Origin: Acidobacteriota bacterium
GTDB taxonomy: Bacteria > Acidobacteriota > Terriglobia > UBA7540
Direction of reading: 5' to 3'
Assembly: GCA_003165615.1 (NCBI GenBank)
Contig: PLWR01000266.1
Location: forward strand, 1-12,268
Length of the DNA stretch: 12,268 bases
Shown: in pieces, positions 7,100 to 12,268 of the stretch
Layout: every line of letters begins with the position of its first letter
Numbering within the stretch: the first letter of the stretch is position 1
Notes under the pieces: generated by a model
Seen by the model: only the letters and a program-made list of their open reading frames with translations
Told to the model about the DNA's origin: nothing
The model's database searches: none
Translations under genes and position numbers: made by a program

Positions 7100-7248
7100 C
7101 TGGCCCGGTGGCTGGGACGCCGCCTGGCGGGTGACCAGAATATAAGATCCGGGCAGAGCATCAAGTTCGCCCACGGAAAGAAGCAACACCACAGTAGAGT
7201 TTATGGTTGCAATCAATCATCGCCATATTTAGGAAGGAGAGCTACACC

Positions 7249-8478
7249 ATGGAGAAGAAAACAGAAATTACGCGGCGGGAATTTCTGAAAGACACGGCCT
7301 TTGCCGGTGCGGGCGCGGCCGTGATGGGCGGCTTGGCGCCAGGGCGCGTGCTGGGCTCGAACGACCGCATTCGCGTGGGCGTGCTGGGAAGTGGGGATCG
7401 CGCTCGTTCTGTCATGGGAAGGTTCCAGAAGGTTCCCGGCATTGAGTTCGTGGCCATTTGCGATGTCTACGCGCCCGCCCGCGCCCGCGCCTTGGAAGTC
7501 GCCGGCCCCGGTGCCCAGGCTTACACCAACTATCACGAAATTCTTGACCGCAAGGATATCGATGCCGTCCTGATTGGAAGTCCTGACCACTGGCACAAAC
7601 AGATGCTCATCGACTCCGTGAATGCCGGCAAAGATGCCTATGTTGAAAAGCCCATAATGCATTCGATCGAAGAGGGTGTGGAGATGGTGCGCGTGGTGGA
7701 CGGAAGCAAATGCATCGTCCAGACCGGCACCCAGCAGCGTAATTGGGATCACTGGAAACTAGGCAAGGAAATTGTCGCGTCCGGCAAGCTCGGCAAAATC
7801 ACCATGGTCCATGCTTACTGGTACCAGAAATACACGCCAAAAAAAGACCTCCCGAAAATCGACTTGGCTGACCTAGACTGGAAAAGCTTTCTGGGCGACG
7901 CGCCGGACCAACCCTTTACGGAAGAGAAATACCGGCGCTGGCGGTGGTATTGGGACTTCGGCGGAGGGATTCTAACCGACCTGCTGACGCACTGGATTGA
8001 CGTCGTCCAGTGGTACATGGATCAGTCGGCGCCCAAGACGGCCACCACAGTGGGCGGTCTTTACGTTAATGACTGGCAGTGTCCTGACACCGTCACCGCG
8101 GTTTACGAATATCCGGGTAATTTTATGGTCACCTTCACCGGCTCCATCAACAGCAGCGTGGAGGACGGCGGCGTGATGTTTTGCGGTAGCGACGCAACCT
8201 TGAAGGTTGACCGCACCCACCTGGCGGTGTATCCGGAGGGCGTACCCCGCGTAGCAGACACTCTCGAGCCGGAGCCGGAAATCTATATGCGGGCCGAGCA
8301 TGACGGGACGCTTGACAACGTCATTAACTTCGTTGACTGTATGCGTACGCGCAAGTCTCCCAACGCCAACATTCACGTTGGCTTTGAGGCGGCACGCACT
8401 TCCTGGATCGGCAATATCGCTTTGAAGCGGGGCATGAAGGTTGTCTGGGACGCTACAAAAGGGAGGGTAATCGGATGA
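7249..8478 (+). CDS. Tat-exported Gfo/Idh/MocA family oxidoreductase
   Basis: NAD(P)-binding oxidoreductase of the Gfo/Idh/MocA family, 409 residues, carrying a twin-arginine signal (TRREFLK, Arg9-Arg10, then a Gly/Ala-rich hydrophobic stretch to about residue 36). This predicts folded export to the periplasm with cofactor bound, as known for glucose-fructose oxidoreductase. The Rossmann motif is IRVGVLGSGDRARSV (41-55), followed by the CDVY strand end (71-74), VEKP (132-135) with the family Lys134, and GGGILTDLLTHWIDVVQW (238-255) with Asp244, His248 and Asp251 as the substrate-site motif. ATG at 7249 is chosen because AGGAAGGAG (7231-7239) precedes it by 9 nt; an in-frame start at 7207 would bury the Tat signal. 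Its stop overlaps the M48 start by 4 nt (ATGA), so the two are translated together. Substrate is unknown, probably a sugar or sugar derivative. Confidence 0.94.
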   Translation: MEKKTEITRREFLKDTAFAGAGAAVMGGLAPGRVLGSNDRIRVGVLGSGDRARSVMGRFQKVPGIEFVAICDVYAPARARALEVAGPGAQAYTNYHEILDRKDIDAVLIGSPDHWHKQMLIDSVNAGKDAYVEKPIMHSIEEGVEMVRVVDGSKCIVQTGTQQRNWDHWKLGKEIVASGKLGKITMVHAYWYQKYTPKKDLPKIDLADLDWKSFLGDAPDQPFTEEKYRRWRWYWDFGGGILTDLLTHWIDVVQWYMDQSAPKTATTVGGLYVNDWQCPDTVTAVYEYPGNFMVTFTGSINSSVEDGGVMFCGSDATLKVDRTHLAVYPEGVPRVADTLEPEPEIYMRAEHDGTLDNVINFVDCMRTRKSPNANIHVGFEAARTSWIGNIALKRGMKVVWDATKGRVIG

Positions 8479-9353
8479 GGTTTACGCGTTGTTTTCGCGC
8501 GCCGTACAAAATGTTGGGCGGGCTGTTTCTCCTGGCCGTGCTCGTCAGTCTGCCCTTACGCGCCGAGGAGCCGACGCCCTCCAAGGCACTTTACAACACC
8601 TTTAACGATGAAGAAGAGATGGCCATGGGCCGCAAGGCCGCAGAGGAAACCGACAAGCAAATGGTGCTCCTGGATGCGCCGCTGCTGACGGCATACCTGG
8701 ACAATCTGGGGCAAAAGGTGGCACAGGCTTCGCGGCGCCCCGAAATTCAATATACTTTCAAAATTGTAAATACTGATGCGGTTAACGCTTTCTCCCTGCC
8801 CGGAGGATTCATTTACGTTAATCGCGGGCTCCTGGATTTTGTGTTGAACGAAAGTGAATTGGCCGGCGTCTTGGGGCACGAGGTTGGGCACATCGTGGCT
8901 TATCACAGTATGAACGATGTGGCGCGCCGCTACTGGATCGACCAGGGGATGTACCAACTCAAGAAGGCCGGCATGCTTGATAATCAGCAGATGGTGGACA
9001 TGTTGCAGAAATACGGTGGTCCCATGCTGCTTTTCGTCGATCGCAAGTTCAGCCGCGAGGAGGAATCCGAGGCTGACATGCTCGGCATGTACAATGCCAT
9101 CCGTGCCGGGTACGACCCCCAGGGTTTGGTCTCCTTCCTCGCCCGGCTTAGTCAATTCACGGGAAACCCCTCCCTTGTCGAAGGCCTCTTGATGAACCAT
9201 CCGTTGCCGGGTGAAAGGGTGAAGGCGCTTCGTGCCGAAATTCAGCAGCACCCGCCCCCCAAAGGACTTGAGAAGGACAGCATGGCGTTTCGAGCTGCCA
9301 AGTTGCACCTGAAAGCTCTGCCGCCACCTCCGCCACCGAAAAAGCAACCGTAA
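8475..9353 (+). CDS. Exported M48-family zinc metallopeptidase
   Basis: Peptidase of family M48 (BepA/LoiP/Ste24-like), 292 residues. Residues 1-30 form a signal peptide with a likely cut after PLRA, so it acts in the periplasm, where relatives degrade misassembled outer-membrane proteins. Seen: NAFSLPGGFIYVNRGLL (104-120), the zinc site LGHEVGHIVAYH with His135, Glu136 and His139, and the third-ligand block SREEESEADMLGM with Glu199. The C-terminal tail is proline-rich (PPPPPP then KKQP) after about residue 280. No TPR domain follows, unlike BepA, so it is the short form. GGGAGGG at 8461-8467 serves as ribosome site inside the upstream gene; the ATG overlaps that gene's TGA. Family call is firm, target proteins unknown. 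Confidence 0.94.
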   Translation: MRFTRCFRAPYKMLGGLFLLAVLVSLPLRAEEPTPSKALYNTFNDEEEMAMGRKAAEETDKQMVLLDAPLLTAYLDNLGQKVAQASRRPEIQYTFKIVNTDAVNAFSLPGGFIYVNRGLLDFVLNESELAGVLGHEVGHIVAYHSMNDVARRYWIDQGMYQLKKAGMLDNQQMVDMLQKYGGPMLLFVDRKFSREEESEADMLGMYNAIRAGYDPQGLVSFLARLSQFTGNPSLVEGLLMNHPLPGERVKALRAEIQQHPPPKGLEKDSMAFRAAKLHLKALPPPPPPKKQP

Positions 9354-9369
9354 CGGAAACGTCCGTGCC

Positions 9370-9570
9370 TCAGATGTAACGAGGCCCGCTGAACACTCGC
9401 GCCGGAAGAGTAATGAGGGCCCGTAGCAATTCGAACACGCCCCCGACGGCGATTCCCACCAGCCGGAAGGGCAGCGTCAGAATCCAGACCAGCGGATAGA
9501 GCACCAGCGCCAGAAGCGCCAGCGGCCAGCATAGGAAGAGAAGAATGCACCAGAGCAGAAATTTCACCAT
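9370..9570 (-). CDS. Small two-helix membrane protein, 66 residues
   Basis: Starting at ATG 9570 the minus strand encodes a 66-residue protein with a hydrophobic stretch from about residue 4 to 34 (FLLWCILLFLCWPLALLALV then LYPLVWILTLPF) and a second one (VGIAVGGVFELLRALI, about 38-53), ending in LPARVFSGPRYI. GGGAG lies 9 nt upstream with good spacing, which is why this start is preferred to the longer frame beginning at 9699. It probably sits in the cytoplasmic membrane. It converges on the M48 gene with a 16-bp gap. I do not recognise a named family; similar short Leu/Pro-rich membrane proteins are common as hypotheticals. Coding status rests on ribosome site, hydrophobic pattern and tight packing. 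Confidence 0.65.
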   Translation of the reverse strand: MVKFLLWCILLFLCWPLALLALVLYPLVWILTLPFRLVGIAVGGVFELLRALITLPARVFSGPRYI

Positions 9571-9819
9571 GTTACTCAACTCCCAGGGAGGATTCACGCC
9601 CATTCTACGCCCGTCCACCAGTGAAACGCATGGATTCTGATTTGCTGGAACGCACCCGCCCGGCACGTTATCGAAGCACCTACATGCTTCACGGTGCACG
9701 CTTTCCGGCGGGAAGTACCCCTACAAGCAAGAGATACTCGCTCAGATGGTCTTCCACCCGGACGGTTCCGTTGCCGAATGGTGAGAAGGGCAGGAGGCTT
9801 TTTGATCGTCGACTGCTTG
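9571..9819. other. Non-coding interval upstream of the rhaT-like gene
   Basis: With the adjacent heptad array this forms a 283-bp gap between divergent genes. It contains a perfect 6-bp stem with 6-nt loop (9673-9690, GAAGCA and TGCTTC) and an isolated strong ribosome-site sequence AGGAGG at 9792-9797 that is 56 nt from the next start codon and out of reach of it. Frames across it (for example 9621-9857) look like chance. No tRNA or clear promoter was found. Confidence 0.4.
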
Positions 9820-9847
9820 GCACTCGTCACTGGTCACTTTTCACTGT
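9820..9847. repeat. 7-bp-period repeat just before the rhaT-like start codon
   Basis: Four heptads in register: GCACTCG, TCACTGG, TCACTTT, TCACTGT, sharing CACT at the same phase. The array ends 6 nt before the ATG at 9854. Its unit resembles the reverse complement of the GCAGTGA heptad in the hemY-end array, so the two may be related. No inverted arm is seen. Confidence 0.6.
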
Positions 9848-9853
9848 TCTCAT

Positions 9854-10882
9854 ATGAACAATCATTTCTGGCTAGGCATGTCTGTGATTTTTGTAAGTGG
9901 TTTACTGAACGGCACGTTTGCGTTGCCCATGAAGTACTCCCGCAGTTGGAAGTGGGAGAATCTTTGGCTGCTCTTTTCCATCGTCGGGATGATCCTGGTA
10001 CCCTGGACGCTGGCCCTTGCGCTGGTGCCGGGGCTCTTTGATGTCTATTCGAGCGTGACGCTGCGAGCGCTGCTATTGCCCATGGGGTTCGGACTGCTTT
10101 GGGGATTCGCCCAGGTTACGTTTGGAATCAGCTTCCGGGTGGTGGGCGTTGCCCTGACGTTTGCCGTAGTCTCCGGCCTCGGCAGTCTTTCCGGGTCGCT
10201 CGTTCCCCTGCTGGCCTTTCATTCCGAGGAGCTCTTCCGGCCGCGCGGAATCCTTCTGCTCCTCAGCATTCCCTTTCTGATGGTCGGCCTGATTCTCTAC
10301 GCCTTCGCGGGCCGACGAAGAGAGAAGGAGCAGGCGGCGCAAGAGGGCAATGCGCAGGGTGGGAAATCCAGTTTCGCCACCGGCATGGCCCTGTGCATCT
10401 TTACTGGCATCTTTGCCTCGAGTTTCAATTTGGGATTTGCTTTTGGGGGCGACGTGATCCGCTCGAGCCTGCGGCACGGAGCGGGGCCGCTGAGCTCCAC
10501 CTACGCCGTGTGGACTCTCGTGCTGGGAGCGGGCTTCATTCCCAACCTGCTCTACTGCCTTTACCTGGTGATACGGAATCGCAGCGCGCGCCTGTACGGG
10601 CAGAGCGGCTGGCCGCGGGAGACCCTTCTGGCTTTCGCCATGGCGTTCACGTGGATCGGGGCGGTCCTGATCTATGGTATCGGCGCTACACTGGTGGGCG
10701 CATTTGGAACCTCGATTGGTTACATGCTGTTTGTCGCCACAAGCATCCTTCTTGCCAACGCTTTTGGCTTGATGACCGGCGAGTGGAAAGGAACCAGTCC
10801 CCGAACGCGCAAGCTCCTTTTCGCCGCCGTCGCTTTCATCCTGATCGCCATCGTCGTTTTGAATCTTGGCGGCCTTTTCTGA
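9854..10882 (+). CDS. RhaT-family sugar/proton symporter
   Basis: Inner-membrane carrier related to the L-rhamnose/H+ symporter RhaT of the drug/metabolite transporter superfamily; 342 residues against 344 in Escherichia coli. About ten hydrophobic segments are visible, roughly residues 5-25, 38-58, 68-90, 95-121, 132-152, 174-196, 216-240, 256-280, 284-306 and 320-341, with a charged loop (GRRREKEQ, 153-160) in the middle. Family-like blocks are GLLNGTFALPMKYSRSWKWE near the start (RhaT: APFKKVKKWSWE), VPWTLALALVPGLFDVYSS, LLWGFAQVTFGISFRVVGVA, and GLMTGEWKG near the end. ATG 9854 is the first possible start after an in-frame TGA at 9803, but it has no ribosome site. Rhamnose itself is not guaranteed; no rhamnose catabolic genes are in the window. 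It converges on the gene ending at 10965. Confidence 0.85.
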   Translation: MNNHFWLGMSVIFVSGLLNGTFALPMKYSRSWKWENLWLLFSIVGMILVPWTLALALVPGLFDVYSSVTLRALLLPMGFGLLWGFAQVTFGISFRVVGVALTFAVVSGLGSLSGSLVPLLAFHSEELFRPRGILLLLSIPFLMVGLILYAFAGRRREKEQAAQEGNAQGGKSSFATGMALCIFTGIFASSFNLGFAFGGDVIRSSLRHGAGPLSSTYAVWTLVLGAGFIPNLLYCLYLVIRNRSARLYGQSGWPRETLLAFAMAFTWIGAVLIYGIGATLVGAFGTSIGYMLFVATSILLANAFGLMTGEWKGTSPRTRKLLFAAVAFILIAIVVLNLGGLF

Positions 10883-10964
10883 TCGCACCATAAGCTGCGG
10901 CGGCGCCAGCCCCCCCAGGCGAGTCTTCGGGGACCCCCGATAGTTAAGTCAGCGCTTATCGGCG
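10883..10964. terminator. Candidate bidirectional terminator region between convergent genes
   Basis: The 82-bp gap holds a perfect palindrome TCGGGG-AC-CCCCGA (10927-10940) and a 5-bp stem AGCGC/GCGCT (10951-10966) reaching into the stop codon of the minus-strand gene. Neither is followed by a T tract on either strand, so neither is a standard intrinsic terminator. The position between convergent genes is the main support. Confidence 0.3.
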
Positions 10965-12268
10965 CTAGGCCTGGGTCAGTCGGAAACATGCCAGTCCCAG
11001 CGGTTCTATTTGCACAGGCATGCGGAGAGACAAGTAATTCTCTTGCACCGTTGCTTGAACCTTGAGCGGTAGGCCTTTTCCCTCAGGCGTCAGGTATTCG
11101 ACCCGATGATCTCCTTCAAAAGGGTGCGTCGTCTGGAAGCTGACATGCGGCAGCGGGTCCACGCTGAGATTGGCGATTCCTATCAGTACTGTCTTCTCGC
11201 CATCGCGTCGGAAGGGGCAAATGTTCGGCGCATCTTCGACAAATAAGGGCAGAGGGCCTTGGTTGATCCATTCCAGCATTTTCTTGAGAACCTCCTGCCG
11301 TTTCCAACCCCGAAAGTCCACCCGATAGAGGTCACCGCGCGAACCACTTTGAGGAATAATGCCGATGCGCCCTCCGGAAGCGTTTTTGAATAACGTCATC
11401 CCGGGTACAGAGAAGCTCCGTTCCGGGCCGAACATCTCACTGACCACTATGGCCTGTTCGATGGGATCCAGACGGTACTTGTAAGCTTCAGCGGTAGTCT
11501 CATCGCGGTTCAGGAATGTCCCCGCAAAGTTCACATTGCTCATTTCTTCGTAATTGGCCGCCGCTATAGGCTCACAACTCTTCACCCCAATTTCCTGGCC
11601 GAATCCGCGTTTAACGAGAAGCGCCGCGGTGTCGCCGTCCATCAGGACTTTTCCCTTCAGGAGGTTTCGAATTTCCTCGTCGCTCCGTTCCTCCAGGTAG
11701 GATTGGCTGGCCAACTTCACTCCATCGGGGTGAAAGGTTGTCGCAAACCCGAGCAGGTCCATGACTCCTTCCCAACATTCGGGCGCCCGCAAATCAGACA
11801 TCCGATTCCCGTTTGCCTTCCGATGCATGGGGAAACGGCCATCCCACAGAATCTGCAAGCCGCGCTCCTTCTCGCATTCCGCCGCCCAAGCGGCAAGGCC
11901 ACTGAAATACCCAAGAGAATCCCGCAACATGGCGTCAATAGCCGTATCATCATCGAACCTCGTCTCCACAAAACTATGAATATCCAGGGTGATATCGGGG
12001 GAAGCCAGTAACATACTCAGGGCGATTTGTAAGCGGGTTAGCCGAACCGATTTGGAAAACCGCGTAAACGGACTATTCTCCAATTCTGGCGTGATGCGCA
12101 TTCTGCTGCCCAGCAGCAGTCGCAACTTCCTCATCGTACCGAGGCCGCGGGCGGCATCCCGGTAAGTGTTGTCCGAATATGAGCCAATACTTGGGCGAAG
12201 AAAGGGTTGGCGGCCACTCACGGACAGAGCGTCAACCATGTCGAGCCAGCGTCGGCCCTCGGCAGCAT
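10965..12268 (-). CDS. Probable glycoside-hydrolase-type protein, C-terminal part (start outside window)
   Basis: The minus-strand frame is open from the window edge to TAG 10965-10967, giving about 434 residues. The codons upstream of the first ATG (12239) read smoothly as AAEGRRWLD, so the true start is probably beyond the window. Recognisable patterns: ENSPFTRFSKSVRLTRLQIALSMLL followed by DITLDIHSF, a GLAAWAAECEKERGLQILW block, KVLMDGDTAALLVKRGFGQEIGV, and a strand-rich C-terminal domain ending in LRMPVQIEPLGLACFRL. The DGDTAALLVKRGFG segment and overall order recall the glutamine-amidotransferase-like trimerisation domain plus C-terminal beta domain that follow the TIM barrel in GH42-like beta-galactosidases and relatives. 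The barrel and its catalytic residues are not in view, so activity cannot be judged. The coding call is secure, the family only tentative. A sugar carrier gene converges on it. Confidence 0.7.
   Translation of the reverse strand, partial: AAEGRRWLDMVDALSVSGRQPFLRPSIGSYSDNTYRDAARGLGTMRKLRLLLGSRMRITPELENSPFTRFSKSVRLTRLQIALSMLLASPDITLDIHSFVETRFDDDTAIDAMLRDSLGYFSGLAAWAAECEKERGLQILWDGRFPMHRKANGNRMSDLRAPECWEGVMDLLGFATTFHPDGVKLASQSYLEERSDEEIRNLLKGKVLMDGDTAALLVKRGFGQEIGVKSCEPIAAANYEEMSNVNFAGTFLNRDETTAEAYKYRLDPIEQAIVVSEMFGPERSFSVPGMTLFKNASGGRIGIIPQSGSRGDLYRVDFRGWKRQEVLKKMLEWINQGPLPLFVEDAPNICPFRRDGEKTVLIGIANLSVDPLPHVSFQTTHPFEGDHRVEYLTPEGKGLPLKVQATVQENYLSLRMPVQIEPLGLACFRLTQA

Noticed and set aside
3487..7200. 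TAGAGT recurring upstream of three genes (3487, 6031, 7195) as a shared -10 or operator
   Set aside because: A hexamer is expected about three times by chance in a window this size, and only the first copy has a properly spaced -35-like partner.
6518..7216. 232-codon minus-strand frame opposite the aldo/keto reductase
   Set aside because: The reductase frame has the full catalytic tetrad; this frame shows no family pattern.
8556..9347. 263-codon minus-strand frame opposite the M48 gene
   Set aside because: The M48 frame carries HEVGH and other conserved blocks; the opposite frame is a shadow without motifs or ribosome site.
9660..9730. Possible tRNA or small structured RNA around the 9673-9690 stem
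   Set aside because: Only a single 6-bp stem is present; no cloverleaf, T-loop or anticodon arm can be built.
10073..10891. Open frame of 272 codons on the minus strand opposite the rhaT-like gene, and a 264-codon frame (10099-10893) on the plus strand
   Set aside because: Both overlap a strong ten-segment transporter; their translations are Arg/Pro/Gln-rich with no recognisable domain, as expected for shadow frames in GC-rich DNA.

Overview
The window is about 12.3 kb of moderately GC-rich bacterial chromosome. It holds twelve protein-coding genes, two of them cut by the window edges, and no RNA genes, CRISPR arrays, insertion sequences or phage genes. The gene content (oxygen-dependent protoporphyrinogen oxidase beside ferrochelatase, a Tat-exported Gfo/Idh/MocA oxidoreductase, a DUF885 protein, periplasmic M48 peptidase, a RhaT-like sugar transporter, an AbrB/RelE toxin-antitoxin pair) together with word-like repeats at gene ends suggests a soil-type Acidobacteriota or a relative. 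That placement is an inference from gene style, not a marker-gene result.

Layout. Positions 1-3332 (minus strand) carry hemH, hemY and the N-terminal third of acnA: the last two steps of heme synthesis followed by a TCA-cycle iron-sulfur enzyme. Positions 3502-4023 (plus) hold an AbrB-type antitoxin and a RelE/ParE-type toxin whose C-terminal strand is cut off by a TAG codon. Positions 4106-5845 (plus) encode an exported DUF885 protein with an HEAYPGH metal-site motif. Positions 6128-9353 (plus) hold an aldo/keto reductase, a Tat-signal Gfo/Idh/MocA oxidoreductase and an exported M48 zinc peptidase; the last two genes overlap by 4 nt. A 66-residue membrane protein lies convergent to them at 9370-9570. 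A RhaT-family sugar transporter (9854-10882, plus) converges on the C-terminal 434 residues of a probable glycoside-hydrolase-type protein (10965 to the window end, minus). Two oxidoreductases, a sugar permease and a hydrolase-like protein hint at carbohydrate handling in the right half, but no substrate can be read from the sequence.

The most unusual structure is a set of four short arrays with an exact 7-bp period (728-803, 2337-2405, 5846-5873, 9820-9847), built from different seven-letter words. Every one sits at a gene edge. Two supply the stop codons and last residues of hemY and hemH, one starts immediately after the DUF885 stop codon, and one ends 6 nt before the rhaT-like start codon. 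Two of them are two-armed inverted arrays able to form hairpins. The second notable item is the nonsense-truncated toxin, whose missing family-typical tail is still readable in frame after the TAG.
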